Source: DATLRC01 sp035534895
GTDB lineage: Bacteria; Patescibacteriota; Saccharimonadia; Saccharimonadales; UBA4665
Reading direction: 5' to 3'
Length of the DNA: 55,831 nt
NCBI GenBank assembly: GCA_035534895.1
Contig: DATLRC010000015.1
Span: forward strand, 1-55,831
Below the pieces are notes generated by a model. That model worked only from the letters and a program-made list of their open reading frames with translations, did not search any database and was not told the DNA's origin. The position numbers were made by a program, and so were the translations under genes. Shown one piece after another: positions 15,755-23,734 of this stretch; within the stretch, counting starts at the first letter, position 1, and the number at the start of each line of letters is the position of its first letter.

Positions 15755-16657
15755 CTAGGCACCGACTTTGTCTTTACGTCTCCCGGCTTTATAAACCAGT
15801 TCAACGTAATCAATTATTTTCTCGGCCACATTATGACCGGTTACTTTCTCGATACCAAAACCGGGACTTGAGTTAACTTCTAGCACTAGAGGGCCCCGGC
15901 TGGAGCGCATCATATCAACACCGGCAATAGTGAGACCTATTGTCTTAGCTGCTTTTTGAGCAGTCTTTCTCTCTTCATCAGTCAACTTAACCGGTATCCC
16001 TTCCCCGCCCTGGTGTAAATTGGAGCGGAAATCATCATCCAGGCTTTGTCGAAGCATGCTAGCCACTACTTTGCCGTTAACCACAAAGGCACGAATATCA
16101 ACACCGGCACTCTCGGCAACAAATTCCTGAACCAAGAAGTTTACTCCTTCAACATAAAAAGCCTGCATCACTGCTAGAGCTGCTTTGCGTGTCTCAGCAA
16201 GTACAACTCCATTACCGTGTGTTCCACGAGCCACTTTGATAATTACCGGTGCGCCACCAACTTGTTCAAGCACTCCTTCAAAATCTGCTGTTTCGCGGGC
16301 AAAGACTGTTTTTGGAATACCGACACTTGCTTTTGCTAGTAATTGCAGACTACGTAGTTTATCCCGAGAACGAACTATAGCTATTGAGCTGGTAGTGGTA
16401 ACTACATTTTGCATCTCTAGCTGGCGAACAATTGCCGAGCCATACTTAGTTAGGCTAGATGCAATCCGAGGAACAATAACATCAACGTTGGTCAGTTCTT
16501 TCCCCCGATAGTGAACTACTGGGTTGCCCCGTTCTAAGGTTACGTAACATTTGGCATAGTTAACTACGCGCACTGAGTGGCCGCGTGCTTCTGCTTCTTC
16601 TTTTAAGCGCTTGGTTGAATAGTTAGCTGCGCCTTTCGATAAAATAACAATGTTCAT
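15755..16657 (-). CDS. rimK: RimK-type ATP-grasp alpha-L-glutamate ligase
   Basis: A 300-aa ATP-grasp ligase. The N-terminal preATP domain has VIVPRIASSLTKYGSAIVRQLE. ATP-grasp motifs include PVIIKVARGTHGNGV, FLVQEFVAESAGVDIRAFVV and LVLEVNSSPGFGIEKVTG. RimK ligates Glu residues onto ribosomal protein S6 (or related acceptors). A retropepsin-like protease gene lies just upstream on the same strand (31 nt), the usual partner that trims such tails. Confidence 0.9.
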   Translation of the reverse strand: MNIVILSKGAANYSTKRLKEEAEARGHSVRVVNYAKCYVTLERGNPVVHYRGKELTNVDVIVPRIASSLTKYGSAIVRQLEMQNVVTTTSSIAIVRSRDKLRSLQLLAKASVGIPKTVFARETADFEGVLEQVGGAPVIIKVARGTHGNGVVLAETRKAALAVMQAFYVEGVNFLVQEFVAESAGVDIRAFVVNGKVVASMLRQSLDDDFRSNLHQGGEGIPVKLTDEERKTAQKAAKTIGLTIAGVDMMRSSRGPLVLEVNSSPGFGIEKVTGHNVAEKIIDYVELVYKAGRRKDKVGA

Positions 16658-16687
16658 GATTTACCTTTCTGCTATTGGCAGCCAGAT

Positions 16688-17140
16688 TTACAATTTACCA
16701 GATATTTGCTGTTTCTTCTTAACTATTGGCTGGCCGTGTTTAACATCTACTACGAATTTGCCACGTAAGACGTTGCGGCCAACCAGCATAGGATACACCT
16801 GACGACTACGGTTAGCCAAACTCAAAGAGGCTCTGATTTTTCTTCCCTTTAATTCGATCAATAGTTTGACCACATATCGCTGCTCGATATTGCCTATAGA
16901 ACTGACTATCTTTCGCTTCTCGTAGTTTCTGGTCTTATGCATAACACCGCTATAGTAAGGACTGTCCGAATCGAATAATACAAAACCTAAGATACCGTCC
17001 TGTTCATCTATAACCGTTGCCCATATTGCCGACGTTTGGGCACCAGTGTCAATTCTAGCTGGAATAGCCGATAGTTTAAGCTCAGGGAAGTTAATTTCCT
17101 CAGCTTGACCAATTTTGATGCGTTTTTTCTCTATTTTCAT
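16688..17140 (-). CDS. Retropepsin-like protease, RimK-associated
   Basis: A 150-aa protein of the family annotated as ATP-dependent zinc protease (PF05618, RimB-like). The catalytic DTGA motif lies in LSAIPARIDTGAQTSAIWAT, and NRSRQVYPMLVGRNVLRGKFVVDV is the conserved C-terminal block. RimB-type enzymes remove glutamates added by RimK. The two genes probably form one operon; an AAAAGG Shine-Dalgarno precedes the start. Confidence 0.85.
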   Translation of the reverse strand: MKIEKKRIKIGQAEEINFPELKLSAIPARIDTGAQTSAIWATVIDEQDGILGFVLFDSDSPYYSGVMHKTRNYEKRKIVSSIGNIEQRYVVKLLIELKGRKIRASLSLANRSRQVYPMLVGRNVLRGKFVVDVKHGQPIVKKKQQISGKL

Positions 17141-17229
17141 TAGGGTTGCCTTTTATAATAAGCATTACTCTACTGATTATCTAGTCAAACTCGAGCTATT
17201 ATACAATATATAGAAATATAAATCAATTA

Positions 17230-17346
17230 TTAGTGCCCGGAATGTAGAACGCGTAGATAAACATAAGCAATAACCAGTACAATAACAGTTAGAATTGTTA
17301 AAATCATCGGTATAAAACCTTTTTGGTTGAGTGGATTATACTTCAT
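17230..17346 (-). CDS. Small single-TM protein (38 aa)
   Basis: ATG at 17346 to TAA at 17230 gives MKYNPLNQKGFIPMILTILT... with one strong TM helix (about residues 11-31) and a basic/His tail. QKGFIP before the helix recalls prepilin-like N-termini, but Glu+5 is lacking. No clear Shine-Dalgarno. The clean amphipathic-polar/TM/polar pattern argues that it is coding. Confidence 0.5.
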   Translation of the reverse strand: MKYNPLNQKGFIPMILTILTVIVLVIAYVYLRVLHSGH

Positions 17347-17421
17347 GTCTAAGTCTTATTATTAATCTAATGTTAGTTGAAACGCAATTCTAGAATATAG
17401 GTTTGGGGTAGTCTTAGATAG

Positions 17422-18516
17422 CTACCATATGCGATGCTTGGTGCCATCTTCTCCTTGAGCAAAGTCTTTGAGCAGTTCTTGTTGTCGTTTATTGAGTTTG
17501 GTTGGCGTATCAACAACTATGGTTACAATATGGGCGCCACGATTTCCCCCTCTAAGATGAGGTACACCATGGCCAGATAATTTAAAGTCGGAGCCACTTT
17601 GAGTTCCAGGCGGTACTTTCATGCGGACCTTACCATCAACTGTCTCAATATCAATTTCAATACCGAGAGCAGCTTCAACCATATTAATATGCTCTTCACT
17701 TAATATAAGATCGCCTTCTCTGGTGAATTTTTTGTGAGATTTAACGCGAATACCGACATAAAGATCACCTTTGGGGCCATTGGCTATGGCTTCACCATGC
17801 TCACGAAGGCGAATAGTGGCGCCGTCATCTATTCCAGCCGGTATTTTAAGCAAGACGGTTTGCTTCTTGGCTTGTATACCCTTACCATTGCAAACAGTAC
17901 AGACTTTTTCGGGAATTTTGCCACGACCGTTACACTTATGGCACGTTGTAGCTTGCTGGATATTGCCGAATATTGTTCTTGTAACACTGACTACTTGGCC
18001 TCGGCCTTCGCATTGATCACAAGTTTTAAGTTCGTAGCCGGGCTCAACCGTCTTGCCCTTACAATGTTCACAGCTATCATTAATATCCAAGGACAGGTCA
18101 ACTTCAGTACCAAATACTGCTTGCTCAAAACTGATTTCGACTCGTGTTTCAATGTCTCGACCCCTGGCAGTTCTTGCTGAATTTTGATTATTAAACCCAC
18201 CTCCGAAGAAGCTGCTGAAAATATCGCCAAGTCCCATGTCACCAAAATCAAAGTTGATATTTTGGCCTTGGTTAAAGCCACCAAATGGGTCACCACCATT
18301 GCCGCCAACTCCAGCATGACCAAATTGGTCGTAACGTTTGCGCTTACCTTCGTCTTTTAAGACTTCATAGGCTTCGTTAAGCTCTTTAAATTTAGCTTCA
18401 TCACCACCTCGATCAGGGTGGTGCTCAATAGCTGCCCGCCTAAAGGCTTTCTTGATTTCATCGGGGCTAGCATCTTTTTTGACACCTAAAATTTCGTAAT
18501 AGTCTCGTTTGGTCAT
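17422..18516 (-). CDS. dnaJ: Chaperone DnaJ
   Basis: A 364-aa protein with a J-domain containing the HPD motif (EHHPDRGGDEAKF), a Gly/Phe-rich linker (residues about 70-115), four zinc-binding repeats (CEHCKGK, CDQCEGRG, CHKCNGRG, CTVCNGKG) and the C-terminal substrate-binding domains. It stimulates DnaK ATPase and delivers clients. It lies 23 nt after a NYN-domain gene, downstream of dnaK but beyond a terminator. Confidence 0.97.
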   Translation of the reverse strand: MTKRDYYEILGVKKDASPDEIKKAFRRAAIEHHPDRGGDEAKFKELNEAYEVLKDEGKRKRYDQFGHAGVGGNGGDPFGGFNQGQNINFDFGDMGLGDIFSSFFGGGFNNQNSARTARGRDIETRVEISFEQAVFGTEVDLSLDINDSCEHCKGKTVEPGYELKTCDQCEGRGQVVSVTRTIFGNIQQATTCHKCNGRGKIPEKVCTVCNGKGIQAKKQTVLLKIPAGIDDGATIRLREHGEAIANGPKGDLYVGIRVKSHKKFTREGDLILSEEHINMVEAALGIEIDIETVDGKVRMKVPPGTQSGSDFKLSGHGVPHLRGGNRGAHIVTIVVDTPTKLNKRQQELLKDFAQGEDGTKHRIW

Positions 18517-18539
18517 TTATCTATCTCGTTTCTCGTAGG

Positions 18540-19163
18540 CTAGGCTTTTGGATGCTTACTTTTACTGGTTAAATAAACGTCTATAATTTGTTTTCGGGTA
18601 TAGGTTATGGTTTGGTCTGTAACGGCGGCAATGGCCCTGTTAAGCTCTTCAGCAAAACATAAATAGCTAACCCTCGTACCACTACGCCGAACAACTTCTA
18701 GGGCCGGGATCATATCAGCATCAGAGCTGAGTATGGCTATTTCTTGAACCTTATCTTGGACTGCAGCCATTACTATATCTGTGGCCAATCTAACGTCAAC
18801 GCCCTTTTCTTGAAGTATCAACGTTTTCTTACCACAGTGTATGCAGACACTGCTTTCCCGGACTTTTAACTGACCCGCTTTAACTAGGTCAAGGCCTTGG
18901 TTGGTTAGAGCAGCTATCCATCTCCGACTTGTCTCCTGAATGTTGGTAATCCGTTTGGAAAGAGTTAACGGTATTTTAAATGTCGGTTGTTTGATCCGAG
19001 TTGTGTAATAAACTACTTGCTCAGGCTCCTGGCCGAGTATATATCTAAGCAAAAGGCGCAGATCAAAGCTAAAACTTGCTTCAGGGCTATCAATAAGCTT
19101 TTGGTCAAGCAACACTGATACTAATCTGTGCCTCAGGTTTTCGCCGTCAATATATACTTTCAT
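18540..19163 (-). CDS. NYN-domain (PIN-like) protein
   Basis: A 207-aa protein. It begins MKVYIDGENLRHRL (first acidic strand) and has KGVDVRLATDIVMAAVQDKVQEIAILSSDADMIPALE, which contains the conserved acidic residues of the NYN/LabA nuclease fold. An inserted CIHCGKKTLI (C-x2-C) may bind metal. NYN proteins are putative RNases. Placement between dnaK and dnaJ suggests a stress link, which is inference. Confidence 0.8.
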   Translation of the reverse strand: MKVYIDGENLRHRLVSVLLDQKLIDSPEASFSFDLRLLLRYILGQEPEQVVYYTTRIKQPTFKIPLTLSKRITNIQETSRRWIAALTNQGLDLVKAGQLKVRESSVCIHCGKKTLILQEKGVDVRLATDIVMAAVQDKVQEIAILSSDADMIPALEVVRRSGTRVSYLCFAEELNRAIAAVTDQTITYTRKQIIDVYLTSKSKHPKA

Positions 19164-19181
19164 GTCTTTTTATCCTCTTAC

Positions 19182-19217
19182 AAAAAAGCCCCGCTGAGGC
19201 CAATGGCCAGCACGGGG
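19182..19217 (-). terminator. Rho-independent terminator downstream of dnaK
   Basis: Reading the minus strand, a GC-rich stem (CCCCGTGCTGGCC...GGCCTCAGCGGGG) is followed by TTTTTT (19187-19182). It lies 98 nt after the dnaK stop and just before the NYN gene start, so it should reduce read-through from the abundant dnaK transcript. Confidence 0.85.
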
Positions 19218-19314
19218 TGATGTACTAATTATCTTAGCAAAGACCTGCACTGCTGTCAACATGATAGCCTCTTGAAAAACTGCTTAGAGCTCTTAGTTGG
19301 CTCTTTAGCCATTA

Positions 19315-21237
19315 TTACCCCTTATTTTCGTTTTTTTCGTCGACAACTTCGCCCTCAATTGGCTGATCCTCTTTTTGATCATCAGAAGACTTTGTGTCTT
19401 CCTGAGTTGACTTAGCTTCGTTTTGCGCTTGTTCGTACATCTTGGCACCAATGGGCATCATTACATCATTCAAGCTTTTAGTGGCTGTCTCAAGAGTCTC
19501 TTTATTGGCCTCTTGGTCAGCCACAACTTTCTTGGCAGCTTCAACTGCTTCATCGAGTTTTTTGACATCCTCTTCTGTTAATTTGTCCTTTTGTTCGGCT
19601 TTTAACTTTTCTGCTTGGTAGACGGCACTGTCTAGCATGTTTCGGGTCTCAACTAGTGCTTTCTTCTGTTTGTCTTCTTCGGCATGGGCTTCAGCCTCTT
19701 TGGCCATTTTTTCAACGTCTTCTTTATTAAGATTGCCTGATCCAGAAATAGTGATACTCTGCTCTTTGGATGTACCTTTGTCCTTGGCGGTAACGTTTAA
19801 GATACCGTTAGCATCTATATTAAAGGTTACTTCTATCTGCGGAATGCCGCGAGGGGACGGTGGGATACCATCGAGAGTAAAGCGACCCAGCGATTTATTG
19901 CCTTCAACCATCTCACGTTCGCCTTGAAGAACATGAATTTCTACTTGCGGCTGATTATCAGCGGCTGTTGAGAAAACCTCACTCTTACTGGTTGGAATAG
20001 TGGTATTGCGTTCTATAAGTTTTGTAAAAACACCGCCCATAGTTTCGATGCCTAAAGAAAGTGGCGTTACATCAAGAAGCAATACGTCCTTAACATCCCC
20101 TTGTAAGACTCCACCCTGAATGGCGGCGCCGATTGCCACAACTTCGTCTGGGTTGACACCCTTCATTGGCTCTTTGCCAAAGATCTGCTTAACCTTCTCC
20201 TGGACCGCTGGCATGCGAGTCATGCCACCGACCAATACAATTGCATCAATATCACTGGCTTTCAGACCAGCGTCCTTGAGAGCCTTTTCGCAAGGAACAG
20301 CGGTTTTACTAATCAGATCACTGACTAGGCTTTCCAGTTTGGAACGAGTTAGCTTGTGCTCGAAGTGTTTTGGGCCTTCTGCATCAGCAGTCAAAAACGG
20401 TAGGTTAACGTTTACTTCTTGGGCCGTACTGAGTTCGATCTTGGCTTTCTCGGCTTCGTCACGCAAACGCTGCATAGCGGCCTTATCATTTGAGATATCT
20501 ATACCCTGCTCTTTTTTAAATTCATCAGCAAAGTAGTTGATAATTACTCGGTCAAAGTCTGCACCGCCTAGGTGTGTGTCGCCATTGGTACTTTTAACTT
20601 CGAATACGCCATCACCGAGTTCAAGTATTGAAACATCAAATGTTCCACCACCTAAGTCATAAACAGCTATTTTCTCATCCTTCTTTTCGGCCTTATCTAG
20701 ACCATAAGCTAAGGCTGCGGCTGTTGGTTCGTTAATAATACGCTTGACTTCGAGACCGGCTATTTTACCGGCGTCTTTAGTGGCCTGACGTTGAGAATCA
20801 TCAAAGTAGGCCGGAACTGTAATAACGGCTTCGGTGACCTTGTCTCCTAAAAAGCTTTCAGCATCAGCTTTAAGCTTGCTTAGAATCATGGCACTAATTT
20901 CCTCGGGACTGTATTCCTTATCGCCCATTTTAACCTTGACGCCGTTGCCACTTTTAACAATTTCATAGCCCATTAACTTAAGATCACGCTGTACTTCAGC
21001 ATCGTCCCATTTTCGGCCAATCAGTCGCTTGACTTCATAGATTGTATTTTTGGAATTGGTTACTTGTTGACGGCGAGCTACTTGGCCGACTAAGCGCTCA
21101 GCATTTTTATTAATCGCCACTACACTTGGTGTTGTGCGACTTCCTTCACTGTTCGCTATAATCTCTGGTTTGCCGGCCTGCATTACTGCCATAGCCGAAT
21201 TAGTCGTTCCAAGATCAATGCCTACAATTTTAGCCAT
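19315..21237 (-). CDS. dnaK: Chaperone DnaK (Hsp70)
   Basis: A 640-aa protein with Hsp70 signatures GIDLGTTNSAMAV, IAVYDLGGGTFDVSI and IVLVGGMTRMPAVQEKVK, then the substrate-binding domain and an acidic C-terminal tail. Length matches the family. A CIRCE operator with overlapping promoter lies about 340 nt upstream (21576-21602), with one small gene between, so it is expected to be HrcA-repressed and heat-inducible. Confidence 0.98.
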   Translation of the reverse strand: MAKIVGIDLGTTNSAMAVMQAGKPEIIANSEGSRTTPSVVAINKNAERLVGQVARRQQVTNSKNTIYEVKRLIGRKWDDAEVQRDLKLMGYEIVKSGNGVKVKMGDKEYSPEEISAMILSKLKADAESFLGDKVTEAVITVPAYFDDSQRQATKDAGKIAGLEVKRIINEPTAAALAYGLDKAEKKDEKIAVYDLGGGTFDVSILELGDGVFEVKSTNGDTHLGGADFDRVIINYFADEFKKEQGIDISNDKAAMQRLRDEAEKAKIELSTAQEVNVNLPFLTADAEGPKHFEHKLTRSKLESLVSDLISKTAVPCEKALKDAGLKASDIDAIVLVGGMTRMPAVQEKVKQIFGKEPMKGVNPDEVVAIGAAIQGGVLQGDVKDVLLLDVTPLSLGIETMGGVFTKLIERNTTIPTSKSEVFSTAADNQPQVEIHVLQGEREMVEGNKSLGRFTLDGIPPSPRGIPQIEVTFNIDANGILNVTAKDKGTSKEQSITISGSGNLNKEDVEKMAKEAEAHAEEDKQKKALVETRNMLDSAVYQAEKLKAEQKDKLTEEDVKKLDEAVEAAKKVVADQEANKETLETATKSLNDVMMPIGAKMYEQAQNEAKSTQEDTKSSDDQKEDQPIEGEVVDEKNENKG

Positions 21238-21251
21238 ATATGTACTCCTCT

Positions 21252-21509
21252 TTATTGCTTGACTTCAATTCTGAAGGGAAGCCCGTTTGTGAAACCCTGG
21301 TATCTTATTTCAGTGGTAAACCCACTCTTGACAGCCCCAATAGCTGTAGCTAAGCCGTCGACAACCAGCCCGGCTGACTCTAACTGAGTCATGCCTTCAG
21401 TGCCAGATTGGCAAGCAACTATTAAATCTAAAAAGTACGATACCATGGTTTCGCGATCAGTGCCTGCATAATCAGGCCTAAACGGTAACCCTTCGGGTAC
21501 TTGAGTCAT
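21252..21509 (-). CDS. Hypothetical 85-aa protein between CIRCE and dnaK
   Basis: The first gene after the internal CIRCE promoter, with GAGG 9 nt before ATG and dnaK starting 14 nt downstream. No family is recognised. The C-terminal part (GAVKSGFTTEIRYQGFTNGLPFRIEV) resembles, loosely, that of the 91-aa protein after grpE (VGNNFIPNVDAQLNCQGYPLELHI), so the two may be distant paralogues. Co-expression with dnaK suggests a proteostasis role. Confidence 0.6.
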   Translation of the reverse strand: MTQVPEGLPFRPDYAGTDRETMVSYFLDLIVACQSGTEGMTQLESAGLVVDGLATAIGAVKSGFTTEIRYQGFTNGLPFRIEVKQ

Positions 21510-21575
21510 ATTTTAATACCTCTTCGCATTGGCATTCTAGGTACTAGATTGCTAATGTAATTCTAGCATATGTAA

Positions 21576-21602
21576 TTAGCACTCATGTGTCAAGAGTGCT
21601 AA
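21576..21602 (-). promoter_or_regulatory. CIRCE operator with dnaK promoter
   Basis: A perfect CIRCE: TTAGCACTC-N9-GAGTGCTAA. On the minus strand, TTGACA (21593-21588) lies inside the spacer and TATGCT (21570-21565) follows 17 nt later, so HrcA binding would block the promoter of the 85-aa gene and dnaK. The site overlaps the end of the preceding gene. Confidence 0.95.
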
Positions 21603-21930
21603 TTGGATTTTGGTCAGGATCTTCGTTTGTTAGAGCGTTTAGCTCTTGTATGTCTAGCTTGGCTGCACTACTAATGTCGCGCATTGTCAACGGGTCAATG
21701 CGGAACCAATCTTGAGCAGCAACTAATTCAGATTGAGCTTGGGCAGAATCAATATCCCACTTGCACCAAGCACCCCAGATAAACAAAGCTGCATCGTAGG
21801 CTTCTATTTGTTGCCGACCTTCTAGATTTAGGGGCTCTCTAACAGTAGGGTCAGATGGTCCTAACTTTTGACGACTAATAATGTCGGCCATCAGTTCAAC
21901 GTGTTGTTTCCAGGGACTTATTTCAGACAT
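21583..21930 (-). CDS. Hypothetical 115-aa protein in heat-shock cluster
   Basis: A 115-aa Trp-containing, mostly helical soluble protein (SPWKQHVELMADIISRQKLG, ALFIWGAWCKWDIDSAQAQ). No family is recognised. It lies 68 nt after the 91-aa gene, and its last codons and stop overlap the left arm of the dnaK CIRCE, so coding and operator constraints share sequence. Confidence 0.6.
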   Translation of the reverse strand: MSEISPWKQHVELMADIISRQKLGPSDPTVREPLNLEGRQQIEAYDAALFIWGAWCKWDIDSAQAQSELVAAQDWFRIDPLTMRDISSAAKLDIQELNALTNEDPDQNPISTLDT

Positions 21931-21998
21931 CTTTTAACTCTTTAACAATTTTTCTAGTTTGCACTAAAGTAGTATTTTGGTAAAGAGTATTATCTACA

Positions 21999-22274
21999 TC
22001 AGTATTTTGTTGGTTGATGGCTAGAGGGAATGTGTAGTTCCAAGGGATAGCCCTGACAGTTAAGTTGAGCGTCAACATTAGGAATAAAATTATTACCTAC
22101 AGCCGCCACTAGTTGCGTTATAGCACGACAAATCCGATGTGCAATTTCCCGTTGTTGCTCCATATCAAGCTCGCCCAATTTGTCGGCAATCCTGCCTAGC
22201 AGGGCTGCTTCTAGCCCGGTGTCCAGCTCAGCAAGGGGTACTGGAATAAGCCAAGCATTTTCTGGTTCTGTCAC
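21999..22274 (-). CDS. Hypothetical 91-aa protein after grpE
   Basis: A 91-aa protein overlapping the grpE stop by 4 nt. The central helices (LAELDTGLEAALLGRIADKL...QQREIAHRICRAITQLVAAVG) are followed by a beta-like tail. No family is recognised. Its tight coupling to grpE implies co-translation with the nucleotide-exchange factor. Possible distant relation to the 85-aa protein before dnaK. Confidence 0.6.
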   Translation of the reverse strand: MTEPENAWLIPVPLAELDTGLEAALLGRIADKLGELDMEQQREIAHRICRAITQLVAAVGNNFIPNVDAQLNCQGYPLELHIPSSHQPTKY

Positions 22275-22738
22275 TTTGTTTTTACTCTTACCATTGCGTG
22301 ACGAATAACATCTTCGCCAATTTTGTAACCGGCTTGTAGTTCTTGACTAATGATTTCTTGGTTGCCCTCCCCTTCTTCCATACTAACTGCTTCGTGATAT
22401 TTAGGATCAAAGGCTGTGCCAACAGTTTGAATACGCTCAACGCCAATATGCTGAAGCGTTTTTTCAAATTGTTTGACAATAGCTTGAATGCCGTTAAGAT
22501 AATCCTGGTTCTTCAGATCATGAGGAGCATGATGCAATGCTCTTTCAAAGTTATCTATAACCGGCAGTAGCTCGCGAATTACATTCGTTTTGGTATGTTT
22601 GCCTATAGTGGCAATTTGTTCCTCGTGTAGACGACGTAAATTAATAGCATCAGCACGTTCTCGTTGTAGAGCTGCTGTTAAGTCATTAATTTGGGTTTTT
22701 AGGCTATCACTCGAAGGAGATTTCTGGACCCTAGGCAT
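22271..22738 (-). CDS. grpE: Nucleotide exchange factor GrpE
   Basis: A 155-aa protein with an N-terminal coiled-coil (residues about 10-50) and the GrpE core: IRELLPVIDNFERALHHAP, GIQAIVKQFEKTLQHIGVERI, GTAFDPKYHEAVSMEEGEG and GYKIGEDVIRHAMVRV. It catalyses ADP release from DnaK. It overlaps the genes on both sides by 1-4 nt. Confidence 0.95.
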   Translation of the reverse strand: MPRVQKSPSSDSLKTQINDLTAALQRERADAINLRRLHEEQIATIGKHTKTNVIRELLPVIDNFERALHHAPHDLKNQDYLNGIQAIVKQFEKTLQHIGVERIQTVGTAFDPKYHEAVSMEEGEGNQEIISQELQAGYKIGEDVIRHAMVRVKTK

Positions 22739-22962
22739 TAGTTTTTTCCTTGTTGATCTGTTTGTGTCCGACCATTTGTCGTAGCCTGGCGGATAGCTTC
22801 GCTGAGCATGACGTTTGCGCTATCTGGGTATCTATGACTTAGCCATTGGTGGGTGTCTAGGACGCGTTGTTGGTCGGCTCTCGACAGGGGCTCGTCTCCT
22901 CCCGGTAAACCATCTAGATTAGCAACCGCCAGCACCAGATTTATTTTTTCTTGAGCGGCCAT
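22738..22962 (-). CDS. Hypothetical 74-aa protein between hrcA and grpE
   Basis: ATG at 22962 follows the hrcA TAA after one base, giving MAAQEKINLVLAVANLDGLP..., a 74-aa helical protein (DQQRVLDTHQWLSHRYPDSANVMLSEAIRQA). A longer frame that overlaps hrcA is less likely. No family is recognised. It sits in the HrcA regulon and abuts grpE. Confidence 0.6.
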   Translation of the reverse strand: MAAQEKINLVLAVANLDGLPGGDEPLSRADQQRVLDTHQWLSHRYPDSANVMLSEAIRQATTNGRTQTDQQGKN

Positions 22963-22963
22963 T

Positions 22964-23668
22964 TTAGAGTACTTCCTCCAGCTCTTGTCCGGCTCGGCGA
23001 ACAAGGCCCATGACATCACGGTATTGCTGACGCGTAGGACCAAGAACTCCTATGTAGCTGCGATCAGAGTAACGACTGCTGAAGCGGCTAATGATGAGGG
23101 TTGCTCCGGCAGTCCGGCCAATGGGATTCTCTTGGCCTATATAGACACTTAGTGGTTCATTGGGAGCTGTCTCTCGTAACCACGGCTCTAGATTATCCAA
23201 GAGGTGTGCTACTTGTTGTACCTGAGCAGTGTGTATAAACTCTGGTTGGCCGAAAAGGTTAGACAGACCGCTTATATATAGCTGGTTACCGATAGTTGCA
23301 AGTCCTAGGTTGTGTGTCAGCTCTACCAATGTATCAACGGCATTACGAATCATCCGTTCAGGAGCCCCGGCATGTTGAACACGCGATGCTAAAGCACGTT
23401 CGGTTCGGCGCTCTGGTGCTTCCGGTTTAATGCCTTCGCCAATTTCATTAACGTAGAAGCGGTAGCCTTTATCGGTCGGCACTCGTCCAGCACTGGTGTG
23501 TGGCTGCATAATATAGCCTTCGCGCTCTAGGTCGGCCATCTCGGCTCTAACGGTTGCCGAGCTGACATCAAAAGCTTTAGCTAGCAAACTAGAGCCCACC
23601 GGGCTAGCCACTTCGGCGTATTGCTCAACTATTGCTCTTAGAATTTGTTTTTGGCGTTCAGTCATCAT
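22964..23668 (-). CDS. hrcA: Heat-inducible transcription repressor HrcA (short)
   Basis: About 234 aa. The winged-helix N-terminus (MTERQKQILRAIVEQYAEVASPVGS, VSSATVRAEMADLEREGYI, HTSAGRVPTDKGYRFYVNEI) is canonical. The C-terminal GAF-like domain (YIGQENPIGRTAGATLIISRFS, YIGVLGPTRQQYRDVMGLV) is present, but the protein is shorter than the typical ~340 aa, with a reduced inserted domain. It represses its own operon, dnaK and probably ftsH through CIRCE sites. Start ATG 23668 is preferred over TTG 23677. Confidence 0.93.
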   Translation of the reverse strand: MMTERQKQILRAIVEQYAEVASPVGSSLLAKAFDVSSATVRAEMADLEREGYIMQPHTSAGRVPTDKGYRFYVNEIGEGIKPEAPERRTERALASRVQHAGAPERMIRNAVDTLVELTHNLGLATIGNQLYISGLSNLFGQPEFIHTAQVQQVAHLLDNLEPWLRETAPNEPLSVYIGQENPIGRTAGATLIISRFSSRYSDRSYIGVLGPTRQQYRDVMGLVRRAGQELEEVL

Positions 23669-23707
23669 AAAGTTCAACCTAATAATATAGCTGTTATTGT
23701 ATAATCT

Positions 23708-23734
23708 TTAGCACTCGATAGTCAAGAGTGCTAG
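23708..23734 (-). promoter_or_regulatory. CIRCE operator with hrcA promoter
   Basis: TTAGCACTC-N9-GAGTGCTAG (one deviation from consensus). On the minus strand TTGACT (23725-23720) lies in the spacer and TATACA (23703-23698) follows 16 nt later, about 30 nt before the hrcA start. It also overlaps the last codons of gmk. Confidence 0.92.

Noticed and set aside
20120..20536. Plus-strand 138-codon frame opposite dnaK.
   Set aside because: Opposite a highly conserved gene; codon pattern is that of the antisense of dnaK.
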